Virus record (IMG/VR): IMGVR_UViG_3300023180_007342
Coordinates: 1 to 20,411 of that record
DNA: 20,411 nucleotides
From: a virus
Strand: one strand, 5' to 3'
Of this stretch, positions 1 through 7,447 are shown in pieces. Made by a program: the position numbers and the translations under genes. Every line of letters starts with the position of its first letter. Position 1 is the first letter of the stretch. Under the pieces are notes generated by a model. It worked only from the letters and a program-made list of their open reading frames with translations. It did not search any database and was not told the origin of the DNA.

Positions 1-102
1 ATCAAAAACTTCCTGAAAAGCAGCCAATTGACCAAATAGGTCTCGTTGTGTTTCGCCTTCTAGTTCTACTGAAATTTTGCCTGTATTGTATGTAACTTTC
101 AT
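1..102 (-). CDS. Hypothetical phage protein, N-terminal 34 residues only
   Basis: This reading frame begins with ATG at 102 and runs off the left edge of the window, so only 34 residues are visible. The start overlaps the stop of the upstream annealing-protein gene as ATGA, and a GGAGAGG Shine-Dalgarno-like stretch lies just before it. The visible part is beta-rich then helical (MKVTYNTGKISVELEGE...). From memory, small proteins with this kind of N-terminus sit beside recombination genes in other environmental phages and often end in a zinc ribbon. The zinc ribbon cannot be seen here. Function unknown; the coding call is well supported by the coupling and the open frame. Confidence 0.75.
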   Translation of the reverse strand, partial: MKVTYNTGKISVELEGETQRDLFGQLAAFQEVFD

Positions 103-785
103 TTACCTCTCCAGTTTTCTTGAAAACCAACTATATCTTGTGGTACTTCTTCTTCTTTTCTGTAAAAACGATTAATCTTCTCTATAAATACTGAACACTT
201 CTTTTTGCTTAACTGCTCGACACTATGATACCTTTCTTCACTTGAATTAATAAGTTTCATCACATCTATATTCATAGATTTACATCTATTATTTAGAAAT
301 GATATTTGATTTTCTGTAACAGATGACTCTGTTGGTTTTGTTTGTACTTTTTTTGGTTTATCAGAAAGTTCTTCGGCAGTACAAATCTTTAGTTTTAATG
401 CTTTTCTTAAAGCTCTACCTTCTGCTCTAGTAGCGGCAGTTGCTAAAGCGTAGATGATAAAATCATCATTAATATTACCATCAAATACATCTGCAACATC
501 TGCATAAGTTCTGGTGGAATCATCCCACCATCTAAATGTTACAGAATATCCAACAGTTGCACGACCTATACCATTTCCACTTACAGGAAATATCTCTGTT
601 GGTTTACTATCAATAATATCACCCAAAAGTAATTCAGATACTCTTCTTAGACCATCTGCTTTTGGATATCCATCATTTAACTCACTTTCATCAAGTAATG
701 ACATAACAAATTCATGCCAGTTAAGTGAAAGATAAAACGCCTTTTTTTCTTCAACATTTAATTCTTGGAATTCTTCAAATTTCAT
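99..785 (-). CDS. Rad52-like single-strand annealing protein (candidate)
   Basis: Predicted 228-residue protein. The middle holds the run ATRAEGRALRKAL, which resembles the conserved helix of Rad52/Sak-type annealing proteins, preceded by a beta-rich stretch around GRATVGYSVTFRWW. The last third (TENQISFLNNRCKSMNID onward) looks like the small helical C-terminal domain often joined to phage RecT, Erf or Rad52-like annealases. Such proteins coat single strands and pair complementary ends during phage recombination. The ATG follows the stop of the endonuclease gene directly, with GAGG as ribosome binding site. Family assignment is from motif resemblance only. A RecA-type recombinase also lies at 18631-19653, so the phage would have both an annealase and a strand-exchange protein. 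Confidence 0.6.
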   Translation of the reverse strand: MKFEEFQELNVEEKKAFYLSLNWHEFVMSLLDESELNDGYPKADGLRRVSELLLGDIIDSKPTEIFPVSGNGIGRATVGYSVTFRWWDDSTRTYADVADVFDGNINDDFIIYALATAATRAEGRALRKALKLKICTAEELSDKPKKVQTKPTESSVTENQISFLNNRCKSMNIDVMKLINSSEERYHSVEQLSKKKCSVFIEKINRFYRKEEEVPQDIVGFQENWRGK

Positions 786-1571
786 TTAGACCTCGATTTC
801 TATAAATCTCTGAGGACCGGCGGGAGGAAACTCATTCTTGATTTTTTCAAGTTCTTCAAGAATAGCAGACAGTACAAGTCGTAGTTTTTTTTGTGATAAA
901 CTTTTGGTCATTTGTTTAACACGAATTAATACATATCCTTCATTTAACAGTAGACCAGCCTTTTTATCATCAGCAGCCTGATGTCGTTGTAGGTTTTCTT
1001 CACCCCATATTGGCAGAAAATGGGATGGACCATCAATTTCAATCGCTGTCTTTATATCGGCTACATATAAATCGACTTCGAATTTATTATCTGGAATAAG
1101 GTTCTTTTCATGAAATCTAACAGTCCAACCCTCGGCTGTCAACTCTTTTCTGATGAATCTCTCAGTTTTTGAACCTTCTGTAGCCGCCTCTCGAACAGCC
1201 TGCGCCGCCATAGTTCTTAAATTATGTTTATCTTCCTCTGACATAGCAGCCCATTGTTCTTTTCCTATCTGGGATAGTCTCTCTCTTTCTTCATCTGAAA
1301 CTTCTGACCATGCTTTTGCCCGCCCCTCACTCACGGCCAATTTATGTTTATCAGATAATTTTTCGCCCTTTTCAATTGGTTTTTTACTTCTACCTCGTTC
1401 CAATGCTACCTTTTGAGCATTAGAATAATCTCTTTTTTCAACACCAAGAAATTTTAACGCCCTAAGTATTTTAGTAGAATAAGTACCAAGAGACTCAGCT
1501 ATTTCATAACTACTATAACCCTCTTCGTACATTGATATTATTTGCTCTTTATACTGTCTCGCAAATTGCAT
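786..1571 (-). CDS. EDxHD (Vsr-like) homing-type endonuclease with N-terminal HTH
   Basis: 261 residues. Residues 1-45 form a resolvase-like helix-turn-helix (QIISMYEEGYSSYEIAESLG). Residues 50-130 are charged, with repeated short helices like the DNA-contacting modules of free-standing homing endonucleases. Residues 135-225 hold the nuclease core: E137, D167, then EIDGPSH with E178, D180 and H184, and a D201-D202-K-K stretch. This matches the EDxHD family related to Vsr, known from the phage enzyme I-Bth0305I. The ATG at 1571 has GGAG seven bases upstream. The gene overlaps its upstream neighbour by 23 bases. Base composition is more GC-rich than its flanks, consistent with a recently acquired mobile gene. 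It lies between genes and interrupts none that I can see. Confidence 0.75.
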   Translation of the reverse strand: MQFARQYKEQIISMYEEGYSSYEIAESLGTYSTKILRALKFLGVEKRDYSNAQKVALERGRSKKPIEKGEKLSDKHKLAVSEGRAKAWSEVSDEERERLSQIGKEQWAAMSEEDKHNLRTMAAQAVREAATEGSKTERFIRKELTAEGWTVRFHEKNLIPDNKFEVDLYVADIKTAIEIDGPSHFLPIWGEENLQRHQAADDKKAGLLLNEGYVLIRVKQMTKSLSQKKLRLVLSAILEELEKIKNEFPPAGPQRFIEIEV

Positions 1572-2013
1572 GTATATTCTCCAGATTAAACTCTTCTTCT
1601 ATACCGTCCACGTCTACATTATAGTTATTCTTTATTATATCCGCTTGGAGTTGTGAACGGCAAATAATTTTTATTCTATCATCTGATAGAAGTTTTTTAA
1701 CACCTTTATATACAGTCCTTTGACCTAGCCATTCCATATCCCATAGATATAAACATTTTTTTGAATTTACCGATGTTTTTAACATAGCATCTGCTGTATC
1801 AAGTGATGTCGCTATTAATAAACCCCCATTAAAATGGGCAACATCACTAATATTTGTATAAGCAAACTCTGTTTTTATTAATTTTTGACTAACATTTAAA
1901 ATGAAGGCGCATAGTTCATCACTTTTATTTAGAACTTTAGAATTCATAGTTTTCATAAGATGATAGTTTTTATCATTCTTAGTGAAGTCATTAAAAAGTA
2001 TTCCGGTTTTCAT
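1549..2013 (-). CDS. Hypothetical protein in glycosylation cluster
   Basis: 154 residues, no recognised catalytic motif. Alternating beta and helix segments, including LLIATSLDTADAMLKT and KKCLYLWDMEWL, resemble half of a Rossmann-like fold such as one domain of a GT-B glycosyltransferase, but this is only a fold impression. The start overlaps the stop of the GDPD-like gene by 4 bases, so it is translationally coupled to the sugar-related genes before it. Function unknown. Confidence 0.7.
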   Translation of the reverse strand: MKTGILFNDFTKNDKNYHLMKTMNSKVLNKSDELCAFILNVSQKLIKTEFAYTNISDVAHFNGGLLIATSLDTADAMLKTSVNSKKCLYLWDMEWLGQRTVYKGVKKLLSDDRIKIICRSQLQADIIKNNYNVDVDGIEEEFNLENIHAICETV

Positions 2014-2465
2014 TCATTATATCCTGCTATAAAGTCGCTACATATTCCAATGTAGCTATCATTTGTCATAATTGTATTATCTTCCGGCATCATTAATATT
2101 GCATGTGGAAAAAGTGTACCAGCATAAGACAAAACAAAATTCCGGTTGGTCATAACAAAATTATCACTTTCTCTCCAAAAACAATGATATCCTTCTTTTA
2201 AAAGAGAAGCAAATGCAGATGGATTTCTAGCCTGTATTAAGATCTTTTCTTTATCTACCGTATCTAAGTTGAATTCCATTATTGGTTGATCAACACCGGT
2301 GACTGTTTTATTTTTTATTAACCAAATATCAGTCTTAACACAAAAACCGGCATCAATAACTGCGCGAATTGTATCTGGTTTATTTTCTTTTTCTTTATCT
2401 CTACCACCTAAATTTCCACGGTTAGAAATAAGCAGTTTTTGATTTTTCATTTCCATATGCTTCAC
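2010..2465 (-). CDS. GDPD-like TIM-barrel protein with degenerate active site
   Basis: 151 residues. The pattern SNRGN, then KENKPDTIRAVIDAGFCVKTDIW, then GVDQP follows the glycerophosphodiester phosphodiesterase superfamily layout (HRGN, ENT, ExD, HD). The later segments ILIQARNPSAFASLL and ending GICSDFI fit small GDPD-like proteins seen in surface-polysaccharide gene clusters. The residues that would do chemistry are changed: the first His is Asn, the Glu of ExD is Lys and the His of HD is Val. A phosphodiesterase activity is therefore unlikely; a binding or structural role is possible. The start is uncertain: GTG at 2465 or ATG at 2456 or 2450. It overlaps the upstream gene. Confidence 0.65.
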   Translation of the reverse strand: MKHMEMKNQKLLISNRGNLGGRDKEKENKPDTIRAVIDAGFCVKTDIWLIKNKTVTGVDQPIMEFNLDTVDKEKILIQARNPSAFASLLKEGYHCFWRESDNFVMTNRNFVLSYAGTLFPHAILMMPEDNTIMTNDSYIGICSDFIAGYNE

Positions 2466-3189
2466 ATTGTTTTGAAATCTTATTTAATCCAACCTGCTTT
2501 AAAATTTCCGTCCATTCATTATATACATTGTATTTTTTAATAATATCATTTCTAAAGGATGTGATATCTTTTCCTTTATTAGACAATAAATAATCTACTT
2601 TATCTTTAAGATTGTTAGTAAATACATATTCTTCTGGAAGTTCTATATCAACATTTGTGATTGGTGTTCCACCCGCCTCTAATACTCTCATGAGCGATTG
2701 TTTTGTTGGGCATAATGTGACTTTTGCCGAGACATATAAGTCATTAGCCATTATTTCATCTAATGCGCCACAATAGCAAAATAGATTTAGTGGCTGTTCA
2801 CCAAATATTTTGATATGATGACCGAGTGATAAGTATGGATTAAGTAACATAACCGCTTCAGCATTTTGATTGTTTGCTGTTATGTCACAAGCAAGATCTT
2901 CATTATATGTACCACGACCAAGTAGTGAGCATGTTTCATTTATTTTATGATCTGCACCATTTTCTAAAAAAGAAATTGAAAAATCATTTGAGACTTTTTC
3001 TTTTGTAATGTTCTCAATTTTCAAACAGTTTTTTACTTGTTGAATTTGTTCATAAAATTCAGAATCATATATAGCAACATCACAATCCGTAAATTCACCA
3101 TTTACTGGAGTTACAGTGTGTCCAAAATGTGTCAAGATTTTAGTAAAGTTAAATACCGCCTGATTTTGTGTTACTACATTTATTTTCAT
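2422..3189 (-). CDS. Putative glycosyltransferase (CgeB/GT-B-like)
   Basis: 255 residues. The C-terminal half has the shape of a GT-B glycosyltransferase or CgeB-like protein: LCPTKQSLMRVLEAGGTPIT resembles the segment where the sugar-nucleotide is bound, followed by a helical tail with LKDKVDYLLSN and KKYNVYNEWTEIL. The N-terminal half is short and lacks a clear acceptor domain. The ATG overlaps the stop of the nucleotidyltransferase gene (ATGA). Assignment rests on general pattern, not on catalytic residues that I can name. It may act with the neighbouring nucleotidyltransferase and GT4 protein. Confidence 0.55.
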   Translation of the reverse strand: MKINVVTQNQAVFNFTKILTHFGHTVTPVNGEFTDCDVAIYDSEFYEQIQQVKNCLKIENITKEKVSNDFSISFLENGADHKINETCSLLGRGTYNEDLACDITANNQNAEAVMLLNPYLSLGHHIKIFGEQPLNLFCYCGALDEIMANDLYVSAKVTLCPTKQSLMRVLEAGGTPITNVDIELPEEYVFTNNLKDKVDYLLSNKGKDITSFRNDIIKKYNVYNEWTEILKQVGLNKISKQCEAYGNEKSKTAYF

Positions 3190-3887
3190 ATTAAATCTCG
3201 TGACGATGTTATTTCTTTTATATAACTTCTTTTATTATGTTCAAAGTAACATATCTCAAACTTTTTTGCTATTAAGGAATTGAGAAATTCAAATGATGTC
3301 AAGTTTTTATCTGCTCTAGCCAATAATGATTTTATTTGGTCAAAGTATGATGCCGGAAAATAAGAAATTTGACACCATTTTTGCCCTATACCATATGAGA
3401 AATTTACCGCTCTATCATTTTGTGTTGTAACTCCAACCGCCGTTTTATCAAATCTATCAAGATTATCTACTGGTATAAATATTTTTCTTGTATCAGGTGG
3501 TGAAATATATGATGGTGAAAAAATTAAATCACCATGAATAAAAAAGACATTACTATCTAATGCTGCATTAAATCCAACCCTCATACTTTCTACAATATTT
3601 GTAGACTCATGAAATGGATTTTCAACTATTCTAACCCCACTAACATCCCTTATTACCTTATCAGAACAAAATCCAGTAACAAGAATTATATCAGCATCTG
3701 CACCATATTTTTGTTTAATTATACCTACTTGATTTTGTAATACAGTTTTTCCATTATATTCTATGAGACTTTTATTACCGTAGTTTTTAGTCCTTCTACC
3801 CTGTGCAGCACTTAATATAATAAATGTTACTTTACTATTATGTTTTTTTGTACCAGTAAGAAATCTGGTTTCTTTAGCCGCTGACAT
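3186..3887 (-). CDS. MobA-like NTP transferase (sugar nucleotidyltransferase)
   Basis: 233 residues. Near the N-terminus ILSAAQGRRTKNYGNKSLIE matches the nucleotide-binding signature of sugar-phosphate nucleotidyltransferases and MobA (an AxGxxxR loop followed by a conserved Lys). VFFIHGDLIF carries the metal-binding Asp, and NIVESMRVGF is the helix usual between the two. Family members activate a sugar or alditol phosphate with CTP, UTP or GTP. The real substrate cannot be told. The gene overlaps its upstream neighbour by 14 bases and its downstream neighbour by 4, so it is part of the coupled sugar cluster and probably supplies the donor for the adjacent glycosyltransferases. Confidence 0.75.
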   Translation of the reverse strand: MSAAKETRFLTGTKKHNSKVTFIILSAAQGRRTKNYGNKSLIEYNGKTVLQNQVGIIKQKYGADADIILVTGFCSDKVIRDVSGVRIVENPFHESTNIVESMRVGFNAALDSNVFFIHGDLIFSPSYISPPDTRKIFIPVDNLDRFDKTAVGVTTQNDRAVNFSYGIGQKWCQISYFPASYFDQIKSLLARADKNLTSFEFLNSLIAKKFEICYFEHNKRSYIKEITSSRDLI

Positions 3888-4368
3888 TATATAAATCCAT
3901 TGGAATATATTTGACTATACCTTTACATGCTTGTAAATTAAACATGTCACCATTGTTTTCTTCTACTCTTCGACAAATAACAACTGGCGCATTTTGCACC
4001 ATCAATATATCATTTTCTGTATAATCAGAAAAAGTCGCGGATATATTTTCATCAGCCATTTCTGAAAACAATTTTTCAACAATTCCAATTTTTGGATAGG
4101 TATTTTGTGGAAAAAATAAACACGCCACACACCCGTTAACAGCGGCGGCATTTAATCCCATTAGATTAATTTTATCTCTATCCTCATATGCAACTTTTAC
4201 ATACTGAACACTTTCTGGAAATTGAAAGTTTTTATATTGTTTTTTTAATGACCCATCAAATAATACTATGCGGCATTCAAATGATGAACTAATTTTGTCA
4301 AGAAAATCATTTAGATAATCTTCTGTAATATTAACACCTGTAATATCTTTAGCCACTAATAGTTTCAT
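3874..4368 (-). CDS. Hypothetical protein, possible short GT2-like fold
   Basis: 164 residues. The segment YEDRDKINLMGLNAAAVNG followed by CVACLFFPQNTYPK resembles the part of GT-A (family 2) glycosyltransferases where the N-x-G-x-N-x-A helix leads to the metal-binding DxD. Here the DxD site is not evident (FFPQNTYPK in its place), so it would be an inactive or very divergent member. It overlaps the genes on both sides by 14-20 bases. The assignment is a weak fold impression; function unknown. Confidence 0.65.
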   Translation of the reverse strand: MKLLVAKDITGVNITEDYLNDFLDKISSSFECRIVLFDGSLKKQYKNFQFPESVQYVKVAYEDRDKINLMGLNAAAVNGCVACLFFPQNTYPKIGIVEKLFSEMADENISATFSDYTENDILMVQNAPVVICRRVEENNGDMFNLQACKGIVKYIPMDLYNVSG

Positions 4369-5050
4369 GTATTTCTTCCCATGTATATGTCATGCTTTTA
4401 ACGGTTTGTTCTTCACACATTTCATCTAACTTATCTTTAAATGACATATGCTTGTTACCCTTTAGCATTTTATAAATTACATTATTTACAACAAATGGTG
4501 AATTATTAACAAGTGCAAGCCTTTTCATTTTCCAGTTTACAAATTTGTTAATATCATCAAGATCATTTTCTGTAACAACTTCACCAGACTCTAATACTAT
4601 AGTATATCCATTTTTCATCTTATGAAAACATTCATCCATAAGGCCAAATGCATCTTTATCTTCAAATGAATTGGTGATGAAATAGTTTGGTTTATCACCA
4701 ATATGTTCTTTAATTGCCTTAAAATTTTCTGTAGTTGCTATTGCTACTCTATTATTTTTTCTTATAAGTGGGGCAATATGATCTAATGTTTGAATAGTCT
4801 TATTTATGTTCTTATCAATTATAATAAAATGAAATCTAATAAAACTATCTTGATAAATTTCAAGTTCAGTTTTTGGGGTAGTTGATCTTATTGGACATAT
4901 TCTATCAAATTGATAATATCCATCAACAAGATTAAAAATATTTGATTCTTTTCTTACTTCGTTTAGTATCTTTAACTCACAATCGTGTTGATCACCATCC
5001 AAACCGATTTGACTAAAAACACATCCATTACATGAATTACCTATATTCAT
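4349..5050 (-). CDS. Cys-rich N-terminal hypothetical protein of the glycosylation cluster
   Basis: 233 residues from the ATG at 5050. That start is preferred over an upstream TTG because AGGAG lies eight bases before it and it overlaps the glycosyltransferase stop as ATGA. The N-terminus has C7-x2-C10, C24 and C52, a likely four-cysteine metal site. The middle (residues 60-160) alternates strands and helices like a GT-A fold (SFIRFHFIIIDKN, NGYTIVLESGEVV). The C-terminal third is helical and charged. From memory, small Cys4 modules of this type appear beside phage sugar-transfer proteins. I cannot point to catalytic residues. It probably works with the zinc-ribbon GT4 encoded immediately upstream. 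Confidence 0.65.
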   Translation of the reverse strand: MNIGNSCNGCVFSQIGLDGDQHDCELKILNEVRKESNIFNLVDGYYQFDRICPIRSTTPKTELEIYQDSFIRFHFIIIDKNINKTIQTLDHIAPLIRKNNRVAIATTENFKAIKEHIGDKPNYFITNSFEDKDAFGLMDECFHKMKNGYTIVLESGEVVTENDLDDINKFVNWKMKRLALVNNSPFVVNNVIYKMLKGNKHMSFKDKLDEMCEEQTVKSMTYTWEEIHETISG

Positions 5051-6687
5051 AACCAACTCTCCTGTGGGAATTTAACATTACCAAGCCTAGCATTTTCCCA
5101 GAAGTTTTTTTGTTCTGCTTTTTGTCTAAAAGCATTTATTAATTGATCTCTTGTAAATGGTCTATAATTCTCCCTATTAAAGAGAGAAAGTTCACCATAG
5201 AAAAATCCGCCAGGATTATTTTTTACCGCACCAAAATTAAAATCTCTCAATATCTTGTTCATGCTGTAGGTATTGAGTAGTTTTGGTTCATTTACAACTG
5301 CTAGTATTAAAAAGTCTAGTAGCTCTTTATTATTTTTTATCTCTGGAATATCGGCTTTTGGATTTGCTGGATCTACCGGCGCATCCCAATTTCCATAATC
5401 TAATTCATCAATACACTCAGCCCATATCTTAGCGGTTTTGTCCCATCCGTAATTCTTTTCAAAAGTATCTCTAGCCTTTTTACCCTCGGCCAATCTTAAT
5501 GGCTCAGGCTTATCTAACAATTTTTCAAATAGTTCTACTATGTGGTTGGTGTCTGGTAGCGCCCTGTCACAACCAGTTTCCATTTCTACATGCTTAGTTC
5601 TTAATTTGATTGGATATCCAGAAAGTTTTCTTACTTCACTTTCCATAGCTGAGTAATCTGTAGCAAGTACTGGCACACCACATGCAGCCGCTTCTACAAT
5701 TGGGAGGCCAAAACCTTCTGAATTTGCAGGTTGAATATATATATCAAATAAATTATATATTGCGCCAAGTGTTTTTGTATCTACACCGCTTGATACATTT
5801 GACATTTTAGCAGCAAATTGTCCACATTTATCACATGGTTTTGCCGTATCTGAGAATTTACTTGGTGATGGCGCACCACATGCTTCACATACATATGTAA
5901 ATAAGACACGAGAGCTTATTTCATTTTCAAATAAGTATTTTGGTAAATCCCAACCATTATCTGGATATGATGTATGGCAATATAGATATACATCGGTTTT
6001 ACCGGTCTTTTTGAGATATTTTCCAAATGCCTCAAATAATTCTGGAAATAACTTACGGCGCTGATTTCTCATAACAGTGCCAATTATTTTCCATGATGGG
6101 TCAATACCCATTCTTTCTTTATGAGCGCTTTTATTTGGTATTTGAAAGAAATCTTCTGATGCAGATGGTGGTGCTGCACACTTGACATTCATTTGATCTG
6201 ATTGTGATTTTAGTACATCTACAGCCCAATCTGAATATGTCAAAATAGTATCAGCATCAGAAAAAGAATCTATCCATTCCTCATTTTGTGGCGACGCATC
6301 TACTGTAGGCATCCAGATCCATTTAAAATATTTTCTTAGCGGAGAGTGCTGTATAAAAGCATCCATCCACCAATCACGAATGGTCAGAACAACATCCGGT
6401 TTAAAATCAATACAAACTCTCTCAAATCTCCACTTACCAAATTGGTTCATTGAGTCTGAACCATATACCTTATTTTGTTCCTCGTTTTGAGGATCTGGCA
6501 TATTTGGATAGTTTTTCCACCGAATGCTTGATCTTCTTTTATCTTCAATACCTCCATAAATAGAAAATTCGGCTACCTCATACTTATTGGAAGAGTACAG
6601 TCTTTTTAAGACCTCTCTACTATAAGTTGCATAGCCGGTATTTAAGTAACTTGCTTCTGAGACAAATAGTACTCGTTTTTTACTCAT
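5047..6687 (-). CDS. GT4-family glycosyltransferase with inserted zinc ribbon
   Basis: 546 residues, GT-B fold. The N-terminal domain (1-190) starts KKRVLFVSEASYLNTGYA, with a Gly-rich acceptor-side loop. The C-terminal domain holds IIGTVMRNQRRK (about 201-212) and NSEGFGLPIVEAAACGVPV, containing the E324-x7-E332 motif of GT4 retaining enzymes. These transfer sugar from a nucleotide donor to an acceptor. Unusually, residues 267-288 form a two-CxxC zinc ribbon (C267, C270, C285, C288) set between the donor-domain strands. A further 100 or so residues follow the catalytic domain. It overlaps the sigma-factor gene by 8 bases. The acceptor could be DNA, the virion or a host surface molecule; the sequence does not say. 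Confidence 0.85.
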   Translation of the reverse strand: MSKKRVLFVSEASYLNTGYATYSREVLKRLYSSNKYEVAEFSIYGGIEDKRRSSIRWKNYPNMPDPQNEEQNKVYGSDSMNQFGKWRFERVCIDFKPDVVLTIRDWWMDAFIQHSPLRKYFKWIWMPTVDASPQNEEWIDSFSDADTILTYSDWAVDVLKSQSDQMNVKCAAPPSASEDFFQIPNKSAHKERMGIDPSWKIIGTVMRNQRRKLFPELFEAFGKYLKKTGKTDVYLYCHTSYPDNGWDLPKYLFENEISSRVLFTYVCEACGAPSPSKFSDTAKPCDKCGQFAAKMSNVSSGVDTKTLGAIYNLFDIYIQPANSEGFGLPIVEAAACGVPVLATDYSAMESEVRKLSGYPIKLRTKHVEMETGCDRALPDTNHIVELFEKLLDKPEPLRLAEGKKARDTFEKNYGWDKTAKIWAECIDELDYGNWDAPVDPANPKADIPEIKNNKELLDFLILAVVNEPKLLNTYSMNKILRDFNFGAVKNNPGGFFYGELSLFNRENYRPFTRDQLINAFRQKAEQKNFWENARLGNVKFPQESWL

Positions 6688-7144
6688 TTGCTTTTGCTAT
6701 TTTTTTAAAAGAACTATCAAGTGTTTCTTTGTATTCATTTTTATCTAAATTAAGAATGTCTCTAATTTCAGAATCTTTTTTGTCCTGCATTTTATAATAA
6801 TATATACCGTGTTCTTCTGGTGACAAATCTTTTGGCAATTCTATATTCCAATAGTTTACTTCATATTGTTTATCATGTTTACTAGATAAAGACCGTTCTT
6901 TTTGTTTTAATCTATTTTGTTTGTTTATAAATTTAATTAAATCATTTCTCATACAGTATGTGGCAAAAGTAGAAAATTTACCTCTCTCGGCATCGAATTT
7001 TCTATATGCCTTGAGCATAGACATTAATGCGACCTGTAATAGATCATCAAAATCATATAATGGATGATCACGGTAAAAACCACGGACCAGCGATGCTGCC
7101 AGTCCGTGGTTTTCTGTTAATATATCATTTTCAGTCTTGTTCAT
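6680..7144 (-). CDS. Small sigma-70-family RNA polymerase sigma factor
   Basis: 154 residues. Region 2 is clear: LVRGFYRDHPLYDFDDLLQV corresponds to region 2.1, followed by ALMSMLKAYRKFDAERGKFSTFATYCMRNDL, which contains the FDxxRGKFSTFA core that binds RNA polymerase and melts the -10 element. The C-terminal 50 residues (DKKDSEIRDILNLDKNEY) could be a weak region 4 helix-turn-helix. The size is like phage late sigma factors such as T4 gp55. It would redirect host RNA polymerase to phage promoters, perhaps late ones. The ATG overlaps the SSB gene by 14 bases. A terminator-like hairpin lies inside its first 70 coding bases. Confidence 0.85.
   Translation of the reverse strand: MNKTENDILTENHGLAASLVRGFYRDHPLYDFDDLLQVALMSMLKAYRKFDAERGKFSTFATYCMRNDLIKFINKQNRLKQKERSLSSKHDKQYEVNYWNIELPKDLSPEEHGIYYYKMQDKKDSEIRDILNLDKNEYKETLDSSFKKIAKANE
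7075..7113 (-). terminator. Terminator-like hairpin inside sigma-factor coding start
   Basis: On the minus strand a perfect 12-bp inverted repeat (AAAACCACGGAC and GTCCGTGGTTTT) encloses a 14-base loop that can itself pair CAGC with GCTG. The 3' arm runs into five U residues. This is the form of a Rho-independent terminator, and because both arms end in A/T tracts it could work on either strand. It lies 32-70 bases into the sigma-factor gene, in codons needed for region 2.1, so it cannot be an end-of-gene terminator. An attenuator limiting sigma and downstream expression is one possibility; chance within coding DNA is the other. Confidence 0.4.
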
Positions 7145-7445
7145 CTATCACTTGTGAATTATTAATAATTTTAAATTCATTAACTCTAAAAACAGTTTTA
7201 CCACCGATATTTCGCGCTGTACATGTCGCTAACAATGAATCACCAGAAACACAATGGTCATAAATTGTTTTTGCTCCAGTGTCCCATGCTTCAAAATATA
7301 GATAATTTCGGTCTCTAATTTTTTGACCGCTTCGATTTTTTCTATATTTATCTATTGACATTTTAAATCTGAGAACTTTAGTGTTATGTTCTTCAGATAT
7401 TTCCAATTCATCAGCAATACGACCAAGAAAAACACAATTATTCAC
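7131..7445 (-). CDS. ssb: Single-stranded DNA-binding protein (SSB-like OB fold)
   Basis: 104 residues. NNCVFLGRIADELEI, RFKMSIDKYR, YLYFEAWDTGAKTIYDHC and GDSLLATCTARN follow the strand order of bacterial SSB OB folds (cf. N-x-V-x-L-x-G-R at the start, F-x-x-x-A-W and a G-D-x-L segment). It is a compact OB domain without the long acidic tail of E. coli SSB, although it ends QVIDEQD, which is mildly acidic. It starts with GTG at 7445, with AAGGA six bases upstream. It sits directly after the replicase block, fitting a role of coating single strands at the fork. Confidence 0.8.
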   Translation of the reverse strand: MNNCVFLGRIADELEISEEHNTKVLRFKMSIDKYRKNRSGQKIRDRNYLYFEAWDTGAKTIYDHCVSGDSLLATCTARNIGGKTVFRVNEFKIINNSQVIDEQD

Positions 7446-7447
7446 AA

